DNA of 64,000 nucleotides from positions 124,001-188,000 of the forward strand of contig QFXC01000008.1 in assembly GCA_003349885.1 (NCBI GenBank), written 5' to 3'. The notes under the pieces were generated by a model that was not told where the DNA came from, did no database searches, and saw only the letters and a program-made list of their open reading frames with translations. The DNA comes from an endosymbiont of Galathealinum brachiosum (GTDB taxonomy: Bacteria; Pseudomonadota; Gammaproteobacteria; SZUA-229). The position numbers were made by a program, and so were the translations under genes. This document shows positions 24,960-34,363 of this stretch, piece by piece; position 1 is the stretch's first letter, and the number at the start of each line of letters is the position of its first letter.

Positions 24960-26822
24960 CTATATTGAAATTGATTTCAGGTTGCGCCCACCATAAAACA
25001 AATTAACCAGTGCGCGTGTTCCCATAATAGCGGTAAACATTGAAGTTAAAATACCAATTGATAATGTAATAGCAAAACCTTTTACCGGCCCTGTTCCAAG
25101 ACTAAATAAAACAATAGCGGCTATTAATGTTGTTACATTGGCATCCGCAATAGTACTAAAGGCTTTTTCATAACCTGCATGTATACTTGCCTGAGGCGAG
25201 TTACCGAGTCGTAACTCCTCACGGATACGTTCAAATATTAATACATTTGCATCAACGGCCATACCAACGGTCAAAACAATACCGGCTATACCTGGTAGTG
25301 TTAATGTCGCCTGCATTAATGACAGTACAGCGGTAATTAAAACTAGATTCGCTGTCAAAGCCACATTAGCAATCAATCCAAAAGAGCGATAATAAACAAC
25401 CATAAAGACCAGTACCAGACAGAAACCAATCATCACCGAATTAAAGCCCTGTTCAATATTATCCTTACCCAGGCTAGGACCAACTGTTCTCTCTTCAACA
25501 ATTTCAACGGGTGCTTTTAATGCACCAGCTCTTAATAACAACGCAAGGTCTCTTGCTTCAAAAGATTCAAGCCCTGTAATCTGGAACTGCTTACTGAACT
25601 GCCCCTGAATAGTAGCAATATTTATAACTTCTTCTTTATGCGTTCTAACTTTAACTTTTTTACCATCAACCATTTTAGTAACTATTTTATTTTCTATGAA
25701 AACAACAGCCATTGGTTTTTTAATATTTTCACGGGTTGTTTCACCCATTTTTTTGGCGCCCTTCCCATCAAGCCTTACACTTACTGCAGGCGAACCTGAC
25801 TGAGTATCAATTGTTGATGAAGCGCTATTGATTTGATCACCGGTTACAATTACACGGCGCTTAAGTAATACCGGATCACCATTTCGTTCATGATAAAGTT
25901 TTGCATTAATGGGGATAGAACCACCATTTTCTGCATCCATCCATTCTAACCTTGTACCTTGAGTTAAACGAAATTCCAGTGTAGCGGTTGCACCTAATAT
26001 ATCTTTTGCTCGTGCAGTATCCTGAACACCCGGTAACTGAACAACAATTCGATTTTCACCCTGTTGCTGTATAACCGGTTCTGCAACACCTAACTCATTA
26101 ACACGGTTACGTAAGGTTGTTACGTTTTGTTGAATTGCAGATTTACGTTCAGCTCTAAGGGTTTTCTCAGTAATTGTGGCAAAAACTTTTAAATCATCTT
26201 CTTTAGATGTGTATTCTAAATCACGAAACTGAGATTTTAGCTTTGATTCACCCTGCTCCATGCCTTCAACATCACGAAACTGTATTGTGATACTGCCATC
26301 CGATGCTTTAATGCCCCGATAACGAACTTTTTCTTCTCGTAAATAACTACGCATTTCAGAAGTAATATCAGATTCCATGTTTTTAACAACAGACTCCATA
26401 TCAACTTCGAGAAGGAAATGAACACCACCGCGTAAATCGAGACCGAGATACATAGGTAGTGCACCTAATGACTGTAACCATTCAGGTGTTGCAGGTGCCA
26501 GATTAAGGGCAACTGTGTAATCACTATTTCGACTTATAAAATCGAAGGATTTTACTGTTGATGCGGCAATAAGCTGAGTTTCTACTGAATCGAAACGAAT
26601 CAGAAGTTTGTTATTCTTTAACTCACTGGATTTTTTCTGAATCGAAGCCTGCGTTAGTAATTCATCCACTTTAAGTTGTGTAGCTTCATCAACTTGCTGA
26701 TTACGTAGAGAGATTAGTACAGATGGATCTTCGCCATAGAGGTTTGGCATTGCATAAATGCCACCTGATATTAGTACTACTACAAGCAGCAGGTATTTCC
26801 AAAATGAATACTGGTTAATCAT
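24960..26822 (-). CDS. secD: Protein translocase subunit SecD
   Basis: The 620-residue protein has one N-terminal helix, a large periplasmic region and five C-terminal helices. Landmarks are LGLDLRGGVHFLLEVD near 117, RNRVNELGVAEPVIQQQG near 233, and VGMAVDANVLIFERIREE with the proton-path Asp. It is the partner of SecF, which follows after 9 bp. The gap to yajC holds a hairpin. Confidence 0.97.
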   Translation of the reverse strand: MINQYSFWKYLLLVVVLISGGIYAMPNLYGEDPSVLISLRNQQVDEATQLKVDELLTQASIQKKSSELKNNKLLIRFDSVETQLIAASTVKSFDFISRNSDYTVALNLAPATPEWLQSLGALPMYLGLDLRGGVHFLLEVDMESVVKNMESDITSEMRSYLREEKVRYRGIKASDGSITIQFRDVEGMEQGESKLKSQFRDLEYTSKEDDLKVFATITEKTLRAERKSAIQQNVTTLRNRVNELGVAEPVIQQQGENRIVVQLPGVQDTARAKDILGATATLEFRLTQGTRLEWMDAENGGSIPINAKLYHERNGDPVLLKRRVIVTGDQINSASSTIDTQSGSPAVSVRLDGKGAKKMGETTRENIKKPMAVVFIENKIVTKMVDGKKVKVRTHKEEVINIATIQGQFSKQFQITGLESFEARDLALLLRAGALKAPVEIVEERTVGPSLGKDNIEQGFNSVMIGFCLVLVFMVVYYRSFGLIANVALTANLVLITAVLSLMQATLTLPGIAGIVLTVGMAVDANVLIFERIREELRLGNSPQASIHAGYEKAFSTIADANVTTLIAAIVLFSLGTGPVKGFAITLSIGILTSMFTAIMGTRALVNLFYGGRNLKSISI

Positions 26823-26877
26823 TCTTATTGCCCAATTTTTAAACTTAGTTATTAATATAGTTATTTTATTTGTGACG

Positions 26878-26913
26878 AAATATACCGGCTCTCAGGTTGA
26901 GACCGGTATATTT
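26878..26913 (-). terminator. Hairpin in the yajC-secD gap
   Basis: AAATATACCGG pairs with CCGGTATATTT (11 bp) around a loop of 14 nt. It lies 55 bp before the secD start. No clear T-run follows on the minus strand, so it may attenuate or protect yajC mRNA rather than end transcription. Confidence 0.5.
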
Positions 26914-26919
26914 TGAGTT

Positions 26920-27258
26920 TTATTTCTGTTCTTTTATAGTGCCTTTAGGCATGAGTGTGCCGACAGCTGCTTTTTGAACTGTGATATTTACATTGTCACT
27001 TATCTCTAAAGTAATATAACCATCAGAAACTTTAGTGATTTTTCCAAGAATACCGCCCTGTGTTAACACTTCATCGCCTTTACTTAAAGCGGTAACCATC
27101 GCTTTCTGCTCTTTAGCCCGTTTACTTTGAGGACGAATTAAAAAGAAGTAAAACAGTACCAGTAAACCGATTGGAAAAAGTAAGGCAGTTATCGGGTCGC
27201 CCTGTTGTGCCGCAGCTGCGCCACCTTCAGCCAATGCATCTGATATAAAAAAACTCAT
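26920..27258 (-). CDS. yajC: Preprotein translocase subunit YajC
   Basis: ATG 27258 is chosen because GGAG lies six bases before it; the frame continues to a GTG at 27270 that is less likely. The 112-residue protein has one membrane helix (about 26-46: LLFPIGLLVLFYFFLIRPQS) and the usual cytosolic part VTALSKGDEVLTQGGILGKI. YajC forms part of the SecDF-YajC complex. The order tgt-yajC-secD-secF is standard in gammaproteobacteria. Confidence 0.95.
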   Translation of the reverse strand: MSFFISDALAEGGAAAAQQGDPITALLFPIGLLVLFYFFLIRPQSKRAKEQKAMVTALSKGDEVLTQGGILGKITKVSDGYITLEISDNVNITVQKAAVGTLMPKGTIKEQK

Positions 27259-27399
27259 AAAATTCTCCACCCTTTAAGGGTTATATAATGTGGTTTGTTA
27301 ATTTTTGCGCGCTATTATGCCATTTTGAAGGCTTAACGTCAGTAGTGATTACACAAGTAACACTCTTTATCGCCTTTATTTGCAAATGCCCTTAGATAC

Positions 27400-27423
27400 A
27401 AACAAAACAGGCGCTTACACCTG
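27400..27423 (-). terminator. Rho-independent terminator downstream of tgt
   Basis: On the minus strand CAGGTG-TAAG-CGCCTG is followed by TTTTGTTTG. It lies about 55 bp after the tgt stop and before yajC, so yajC-secDF probably has its own promoter. Confidence 0.65.
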
Positions 27424-27475
27424 GCACCTACAACTGCAACCAAATGAGCACTACTACGCAATTTCTCTGTTAATT

Positions 27476-28594
<1,119 letters not shown>

Positions 28595-28675
28595 TCAACT
28601 TCTTAATGTTGTTTAACCTGATAGTAAATAAATTTTTTATGGAGCCTTAAGTCAAAGCGGACACCCTGTGAGGTT

Positions 28676-28712
28676 TTTTACCTCGGACTTACGATTTATG
28701 ACTTATGACTGC
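28676..28712 (-). repeat. AAGTC-repeat element after queA
   Basis: On the minus strand this reads AGTCATAAGTCATAAATCG followed by TAAGTCCGAGG, three TAAGTC/TAAATC-like steps starting over the queA stop codon, then the small hairpin GAGGT-AAAAA-ACCTC. The AAGTC units resemble those at 9373-9395 after coxC. It may be a dispersed, gene-end-associated repeat. Confidence 0.35.
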
Positions 28713-29740
28713 TTTTCCAGAAACATAGCATCACCATAACTGAAAAAACGATACTTCTGTTCTACAGCATGCTGGTATGCTTTCATCATAGTTTGGTGAC
28801 CTGAAAATGCACTAACTAGCATCAATAGTGTGGACTGAGGTAAATGAAAGTTGGTAATCATTGCATCAACCACTTTGAATTCACATCCAGGATATATAAA
28901 TATCTGGCTATCCCCATGGAATTCCTTTAATTCACCTTGCATAGCCGCTGATTCAAGACTTCTAACAGCCGTTGTACCAACAGCAATAACACGACCACCC
29001 TTAACTTTCGTCTCGTGTATTTGGTCAACTACTGTTTGTTCTACATCTATATACTCAGCATGCATATGATGATCTTTTATATTATCAACCCTCACAGGCT
29101 GAAAAGTGCCAGCACCAACATGCAAAGTAACAAAAGCAGAGTTAATACCTTTCTCTTTAATTTTTTCGAGCATTAACTGATCAAAATGCAAACCCGCTGT
29201 AGGTGCAGCAACCGCACCAGCATGTTTGGCATATACCGTCTGATATCGTTGCTGATCTGCTTGCTCGTCTTCTCGTTCAATATAAGGTGGTAAAGGCATG
29301 TGACCAAATTCATCAAGCAAATCTAACACACCTGTATCTTGCTCCCGAGCCGCATCTTTAAAACGTAGCTTAAACAGGTCGCCTACTCGTTCAAGCATCG
29401 TTGCCTCTATGCCCTGTTCCAGTATCAATCGAGCACCGGTTTTTGGGGATTTGCTTGCTTTAACATGTGCTAACAAATGATGCTCATCAAGAACACGCTC
29501 TACCAGAACCTCAACCTTGCCACCGGTTTCTTTCAAACCGTGTAAACGCGCAGGTATGACCTTTGTATTATTAAAAACAAGCAGATCATTCGGCGTTAAT
29601 AAATCCAGTAAATCTGGGAAATGCAAATCAGCTATTTTATCATCACGAAGATGCAATAACCGACTAGCAGTTCTGTCTTGCAATGGGTATTGAGCTATTA
29701 GCTCTTGAGGTAAATGAAAATCAAAATCAGCAGTTCGCAT
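28703..29740 (-). CDS. queA: S-adenosylmethionine:tRNA ribosyltransferase-isomerase
   Basis: QueA transfers and isomerises the ribose of SAM onto preQ1-tRNA to make epoxyqueuosine. ATG 29740 is chosen because [20 protein letters not shown] is the family start; the frame runs open to 29848, with an ATG at 29758 as a minor alternative. Other landmarks are [14 protein letters not shown] near 62, [13 protein letters not shown] near 180 and [15 protein letters not shown] near 207, and [15 protein letters not shown] near the end. Length is then 345 residues, normal for QueA. Confidence 0.96.
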   Translation of the reverse strand: MRTADFDFHLPQELIAQYPLQDRTASRLLHLRDDKIADLHFPDLLDLLTPNDLLVFNNTKVIPARLHGLKETGGKVEVLVERVLDEHHLLAHVKASKSPKTGARLILEQGIEATMLERVGDLFKLRFKDAAREQDTGVLDLLDEFGHMPLPPYIEREDEQADQQRYQTVYAKHAGAVAAPTAGLHFDQLMLEKIKEKGINSAFVTLHVGAGTFQPVRVDNIKDHHMHAEYIDVEQTVVDQIHETKVKGGRVIAVGTTAVRSLESAAMQGELKEFHGDSQIFIYPGCEFKVVDAMITNFHLPQSTLLMLVSAFSGHQTMMKAYQHAVEQKYRFFSYGDAMFLEKQS

Positions 29741-29999
29741 GGCGCGGGAGTCTAACATAATCTTAAAGTGCTGGAAAACCAACAGAAACACACAAACCGC
29801 ATTAGGAAGCCTAACAAAGTGTTTAAAAGAACAATTCAGGCTAAACATTAAATAAATCAGGACTTATACTGAAAAATCACGCAATTAATCGAAAATTTGC
29901 TTTTAAACAGAATATTTTCATATTTCAACTAGAATTACATAATACCACTGGAATTACTGGAATGAGATAAGCACTTATTCCAGTTACATTACAAGAATT

Positions 30000-31190
30000 A
30001 TGAAAACTAACAAAATTAAACCTGTTCTATTCGTAGGCTTAATATCAATTTTAATATTAATGGCTGCTTCAATTAGAAGCAGTCTGGAACACATGTCTGA
30101 TTATAATAAAAAGACCAGTTCCCTAATCACGCAGAACAATCTGAAAACTCAATATTATCTAGCTCTGCAAACTTCCATATACCATCGACATATAAGCATC
30201 AGAAACCTCTACCTACTCAAAGATGAGTTTGATCAGGATGATGAAATTATGCGTTTCAGGTCTTATGCTACAGACTTTATTAAAGCCAGAGATCAGCTCC
30301 TGTTATTAAATTTAAGCAAAGGAGAAATAAAAGGATTAGATAAACTTCTAGAATTAGTTAAAGCGATACAACCAGAACATGAAAAAATACTGGAATCAAT
30401 AAAATCAGGTGAGCCAAAAACTAAAATACTGAGTATTCTTGAAAAAAGAATCCATCTACAGGATAAAATTGTTGAGAGTATAGAGCAAATTATTCACGCT
30501 CAGAAAATAGAAAGTCAAAATATTATTAACAACATAAAACATGAATACCGCAATACTAAAAACACAATTTATTTAATCTACCTCGCCAGTTTTTTATTGG
30601 TCGTGGTAATCTCTTATCTTGTATTAAGGAAAACTCAAAAATTAGAAGACCGGTTAATCAAGGCTAATAAAAATCTTGAACAACTGGCAACAAAAGATAG
30701 CCTGACTGGGCTATATAATCGACGACAGTTTAATCATGAGATTGAATCCGACTGGTTGCATTGCTCAAGGGGAAACACACCTCTTTCAGTTATTATGATC
30801 GACGTGGATAATTTCAAACAATACAACGATGCATTCGGACATGTTAGAGGCGATAACGTATTACGCAAAATTGGCATGAAATTAGGAAAAGTAGTTCAAC
30901 GTGAAACAGATATTGTTGCACGATATGGAGGTGAAGAATTTGTCGCTGTCCTACCATCAACTTCACAGGAATACGCTGCAGAAATAGCATATAAAATACT
31001 ACAAAGTGTACGTGATTTAAATATTAAACATGTATCTGAAAATGAGATAGTGACAGTAAGCATTGGATTAGCAACTAAAATACCCAATCATAATACTGAA
31101 TACATGAGTATTGTTGAATCTGCTGATGAAGCACTTTATCAGGCGAAAGAAATGGGACGCAATCAGATTTATATTAAAAAAGATAACTAG
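30000..31190 (+). CDS. Membrane-bound diguanylate cyclase (GGDEF domain)
   Basis: The 396-residue protein has two membrane helices (about 10-27 and 190-210) enclosing a helical periplasmic sensor of about 160 residues, similar in plan to four-helix-bundle chemoreceptor sensors. The C-terminal GGDEF domain begins at KDSLTGLYNRRQFN; its active site is RYGGEEF near residue 308, so it should make cyclic di-GMP from GTP. The I-site RxxD five residues before GGEEF is not clear, though R-E-T-D precedes it. It is a single gene between divergent queA and the convergent TonB-like gene. Confidence 0.92.
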   Translation: MKTNKIKPVLFVGLISILILMAASIRSSLEHMSDYNKKTSSLITQNNLKTQYYLALQTSIYHRHISIRNLYLLKDEFDQDDEIMRFRSYATDFIKARDQLLLLNLSKGEIKGLDKLLELVKAIQPEHEKILESIKSGEPKTKILSILEKRIHLQDKIVESIEQIIHAQKIESQNIINNIKHEYRNTKNTIYLIYLASFLLVVVISYLVLRKTQKLEDRLIKANKNLEQLATKDSLTGLYNRRQFNHEIESDWLHCSRGNTPLSVIMIDVDNFKQYNDAFGHVRGDNVLRKIGMKLGKVVQRETDIVARYGGEEFVAVLPSTSQEYAAEIAYKILQSVRDLNIKHVSENEIVTVSIGLATKIPNHNTEYMSIVESADEALYQAKEMGRNQIYIKKDN

Positions 31191-31227
31191 ATCTTTATAC
31201 TTAGACTAATTTGTAGAGAACCTTCAG

Positions 31228-32184
31228 TTATGATGGTAGAAATTCAATTGGATAAGTAACAGTAACCTGCTCCACTTTCTTTGCACCAAATTTAAACAGT
31301 TTAATACGACTTAACAGGCGTTTTTCAAGTTTTGCATCTTTAAGCTCACTTGAAATGATTTTCACTTTAGTCACATTACCAGCTGGAGCGATAGTAATTG
31401 CGAGTACAATCTTACCTTTTAAACTCGGATTCTTACGTCTTGCACGGTTATAGATAGAATATAATTTGCTTTTATTCTGGTCAAATACAATCGTAATCTC
31501 TTCTTCAGCTCTAACACCACCCGTTCTGGATTTTCGCTTACGACTGGCATTTTTAGATTTATCCAGTGAACCCGAAGATAGCAAAGATTGCTTAACCTGC
31601 GTGATTTCCTGACTTGACAGCTTAGTACTGCCAATACGTGTTGCATATTTACTGGACTTAACACCACCACTTCCTTTACTGGTATCAGCCGTTAAAAGAG
31701 CTTTATTAACTGCAGTTGCTTTAGTAGCAGAGGAAGAGCTTGATTTAACCTTGCCACCTACCATTGCACTTACATCAGAAGTATCCATCAGATCTGCTAG
31801 CTCATTACCCAATGCTAATAAACCAGAATCAGCTGCTTTATCACGTGCTTTCTTTTGTATTTTTGTTAACGGCTTTTTATCTACCTTTTTTTTAGGTAGT
31901 TTTTTTACTTTAGGCTTAACTATTGGCTTCGGCTTGGGTTTTGGCTTTGGCTTTACTACTTTAGGCTTAGGTTTTTCTTTTTTCTCAAGAATAAAATTTG
32001 CAATACGTTCTGGTACAACTGCTTTTGCTTCACGATCGGGTTCGGGAACATCAATTATTGACATCGTTACTGCGAATAGCAGTGAAATCACTATTGTGAC
32101 AACTACAATTAGCTTAAAACGAGAATCACTTCTACTTTCTGGATGCCAGCTTAATGCTAGTTGATCGTAGTAAATAGCAGTCAC
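31228..32184 (-). CDS. TonB-like protein with AgmX/PglI-type C-terminal domain
   Basis: The 318-residue protein has one membrane helix (about 25-45: LIVVVTIVISLLFAVTMSI), a Lys/Pro-rich periplasmic stretch (KPKPKPKPKPIVKPKVKKL region, about 70-112), a Ser/Lys-rich linker and a C-terminal domain (about 225-318) with FDQNKSKLYSIYNRARRK and GKIVLAITIAPAGNVTKV, as in AgmX/PglI and TonB-like ends. It should span the periplasm and move force from the ExbB/ExbD motor encoded just upstream. Its start overlaps the ExbD stop by 1 nt. Confidence 0.8.
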   Translation of the reverse strand: MTAIYYDQLALSWHPESRSDSRFKLIVVVTIVISLLFAVTMSIIDVPEPDREAKAVVPERIANFILEKKEKPKPKVVKPKPKPKPKPIVKPKVKKLPKKKVDKKPLTKIQKKARDKAADSGLLALGNELADLMDTSDVSAMVGGKVKSSSSSATKATAVNKALLTADTSKGSGGVKSSKYATRIGSTKLSSQEITQVKQSLLSSGSLDKSKNASRKRKSRTGGVRAEEEITIVFDQNKSKLYSIYNRARRKNPSLKGKIVLAITIAPAGNVTKVKIISSELKDAKLEKRLLSRIKLFKFGAKKVEQVTVTYPIEFLPS

Positions 32185-32699
32185 TAGCTATTTTCTCCAG
32201 AAGCAGGTTTTTGCATAGCTGCAAACGCAATTTTTGTGTAATTTGCTTCACGACAGGTTGCCAGAATTTTTCTTAATAACTCATACGGAATATTTTCATC
32301 TCCCATAATAGTTACCGCTTTACCTTGAATCTTGCCATCTGGAGTTTTTACAACCCTGGATTTTGAAGCCTGGAATTCAAGTTCTTTTTCAAGACCCTTT
32401 ATTAACGGAGATGCATCTCTCATTACATTATTTAGTATTGCAACTTCTCTACCCTGAACAAGAATACTTCTTTGAGTTACTGATATGATAAGCGTTTCTT
32501 TTGGTGCTTTAGTAGCCGTAGAAGTAGGTAAATTTATATCTTTTTTCTTTGGAAGCTGATGCACATTGGAAGAACTAACCAGAAGAAAAAATACAAGGAT
32601 AGTAAATATATCCATTAATGAAACAAGATTTAAAACCGGCGTTTTACGACGAGCATGATGACGCTCCATTCTTTTTGCACGTTTCGACTTATCCATCAT
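32184..32699 (-). CDS. ExbD/TolR-like biopolymer transport protein (second copy)
   Basis: The 171-residue protein has a basic N-terminus, one membrane helix (about 24-42: LVSLMDIFTILVFFLLVSSS) with the conserved proton-path Asp at its start, and a periplasmic ExbD domain ending in PYELLRKILATCREANYTKIAFA. It overlaps the first ExbD gene by 4 nt. Two ExbD paralogues after one ExbB occur in gliding-motility-like and other non-iron TonB motors. Confidence 0.88.
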   Translation of the reverse strand: MMDKSKRAKRMERHHARRKTPVLNLVSLMDIFTILVFFLLVSSSNVHQLPKKKDINLPTSTATKAPKETLIISVTQRSILVQGREVAILNNVMRDASPLIKGLEKELEFQASKSRVVKTPDGKIQGKAVTIMGDENIPYELLRKILATCREANYTKIAFAAMQKPASGENS

Positions 32700-33238
32700 T
32701 TTGTTGGCACTCCATTCACTGGAGAATTTTCAACGGGAGCACTAACCAACAGTTCAGGTGCATCACCTATTGAAACATTAGGGAATAATTCGACAGTAAC
32801 AACTTCAACTATCTGTACCACGTCTGCATAACGAACACGATCCATCACTTTAATTAATGTTTTATAATTAATTTTAGGTTCCAATAATAACGTAATACTC
32901 TGCTCTTCAGGAAACCGCGCTTTTATTTCTACCAGTATATCGGTAAACATTTTCCAGTTTGTTTTACCATCAGTTCGAGCCAGGTATTTAATACGACCAA
33001 GGTTAGCATCTCTAATTTCAAAACTGTCTTTACGAACAACAAGTTCAAGTTGCAGCTTAATCTTCTCTTCCTGTTTGGCTACAGAATTTTTAGAGGGCAA
33101 ATTAAGTTCGAGCACAGTTACTCGCGAAAACACTGCTGTAATCAAAAGAAATGGAATCAGGATAACCATTAAATTTAAAAATGCAGTGATGTTTAATTCA
33201 ACATCCTGATGTTTATGTTTACGCCTGACCAGCTTCAT
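32696..33238 (-). CDS. ExbD/TolR-like biopolymer transport protein (first copy)
   Basis: The 180-residue protein has the ExbD plan: basic start (RRKHKHQDVELNIT), one membrane helix (about 18-40: FLNLMVILIPFLLITAVFS) and a periplasmic domain with LLLEPKINYKTLIKVMDRVRYAD-type helix. In the usual Asp position of the helix this copy reads ITAFLNLM with Asn instead of Asp, which may make it a non-proton-conducting partner of the other ExbD. It is coupled to that copy by a 4-nt overlap. Confidence 0.82.
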   Translation of the reverse strand: MKLVRRKHKHQDVELNITAFLNLMVILIPFLLITAVFSRVTVLELNLPSKNSVAKQEEKIKLQLELVVRKDSFEIRDANLGRIKYLARTDGKTNWKMFTDILVEIKARFPEEQSITLLLEPKINYKTLIKVMDRVRYADVVQIVEVVTVELFPNVSIGDAPELLVSAPVENSPVNGVPTK

Positions 33239-33289
33239 GTATAAGCGCTCTTAAATGTTTTTGAATACATTATGTTAAGGTATTAAAGA

Positions 33290-33907
33290 CTAGTCTTTAG
33301 CAATCAGGTTCAAACACTTAACAGCGGCCATTTCAATATTATCCACCAGACGAGCAGTTTTGGTCACCAGATATGAATGTATTAATATGAGAGGTATTGC
33401 TGCAACCAGGCCGAATGCTGTGGTATTCATAGCGACAGAAATACTGGCCGATAATAGATCAGCTTTCTCAGCAGGATCAGCAGAAGCAACCGCTGTAAAC
33501 GCATCAATAAGACCTATGATAGTGCCTAGAAGACCAAGTAGAGTCGCTATATTTGCATAGGTTGCAAGATAATGAGTTCTTTCCTCAAGTTCAGGCATAA
33601 CCTCCATCATGCCTTCCTCCATCGCTGATTCAATACTCTGACGAGGTGAATTAGTATGTTTACGAGCAAAGCCATAATTTAACATAGTTGCCAATGGCGT
33701 TTTAACTGTTTCAGTTAATTTCATTGCACGGGCATAATCTTCAGCTTTGAGCATTGGAACTAACTGATCCCATACTTTTTTAGTCTTGCTCTGAGTTTTA
33801 ACTATATAAAGAAATCGCTCAATAGCGATAGCAAGGCCGATAGCTAAAACAACCAAGATGATATACATAAATGCACCACCGTCTTGAAAAAAGCCTACAA
33901 ATGCCAT
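33290..33907 (-). CDS. MotA/TolQ/ExbB proton-channel family protein
   Basis: The 205-residue protein has three membrane helices (about 10-30, 112-135 and 155-180) as in ExbB and TolQ. The conserved pattern YANIATLLGLLGTIIGLIDAF (helix 2) and the Thr/Ala-rich MNTTAFGLVAAIPLILIHSYL (helix 3) form the proton path. GGGGA precedes the ATG. It opens the ExbB-ExbD-ExbD-TonB-like operon, downstream of the T6SS minus arm; a small hairpin separates the two. Confidence 0.92.
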   Translation of the reverse strand: MAFVGFFQDGGAFMYIILVVLAIGLAIAIERFLYIVKTQSKTKKVWDQLVPMLKAEDYARAMKLTETVKTPLATMLNYGFARKHTNSPRQSIESAMEEGMMEVMPELEERTHYLATYANIATLLGLLGTIIGLIDAFTAVASADPAEKADLLSASISVAMNTTAFGLVAAIPLILIHSYLVTKTARLVDNIEMAAVKCLNLIAKD

Positions 33908-33976
33908 GAGAATCCCCTTTAAAATAAATTTTTAACAATTCTATAGCTTTTTATAGAATCGGCATACTAATAAATA

Positions 33977-34001
33977 AACATAACATTAAGTTTGTTATGT
34001 T
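33977..34001 (-). terminator. Terminator-like hairpin at the end of the T6SS minus arm
   Basis: AACATAAC pairs with GTTATGTT (8 bp, 9-nt loop) and is followed on the minus strand by TATTTATT. It lies 106 bp after the last gene of the arm and before the ExbB operon. Confidence 0.5.
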
Positions 34002-34106
34002 TTTGAGTTGTACATTCAACTTTGCGTATCTAAATAGATATAAGTAGTTAATCTATTTTGTTTAAAGCTCAAGCATAAATAATAATCTGTAATTATTGAA
34101 TACTTT

Positions 34107-34358
34107 TTACTCATCGATATCACTATTTTTGAAGAAAGCGATAGTCTTCATAAAAACAGACGATTCTTCTGAAGTATCATCATGTGACTCAACATCTGAA
34201 TCTAAACCAGATGATTCAGTTTTACGACCATTAAATTCTTCGTCTATTTTATCAATTATAAGTTTACGTCTGGAACGATATTCATCCAGACGAATATGAT
34301 TCTGATAATAATCTTTAGACAGGTCTCTTAGTTTTGTAGAGTAGCTTATATCACTCAT
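34107..34358 (-). CDS. Small acidic protein of unknown function, last gene of the T6SS minus arm
   Basis: ATG 34358 is chosen because GAGGT lies 8 bases before it; ATG 34364 is two codons upstream and overlaps the ppkA stop. The 83-residue product has a basic, helix-forming first half (DLSKDYYQNHIRLDEYRSRR) and an acidic, Ser-rich second half (DVESHDDTSEESS). No membrane segment or signal is seen. I do not recognise the family. Coupling to ppkA suggests a part in T6SS control. Confidence 0.6.
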   Translation of the reverse strand: MSDISYSTKLRDLSKDYYQNHIRLDEYRSRRKLIIDKIDEEFNGRKTESSGLDSDVESHDDTSEESSVFMKTIAFFKNSDIDE

Positions 34359-34363
34359 AACCA

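Noticed and set aside
31751..32164. 137-codon open frame on the plus strand with many Phe/Gly/Leu residues
   Set aside because: It is the antisense of the Lys/Pro-repeat TonB-like gene; the low-complexity repeat keeps the opposite frame open, and no ribosome site is present.
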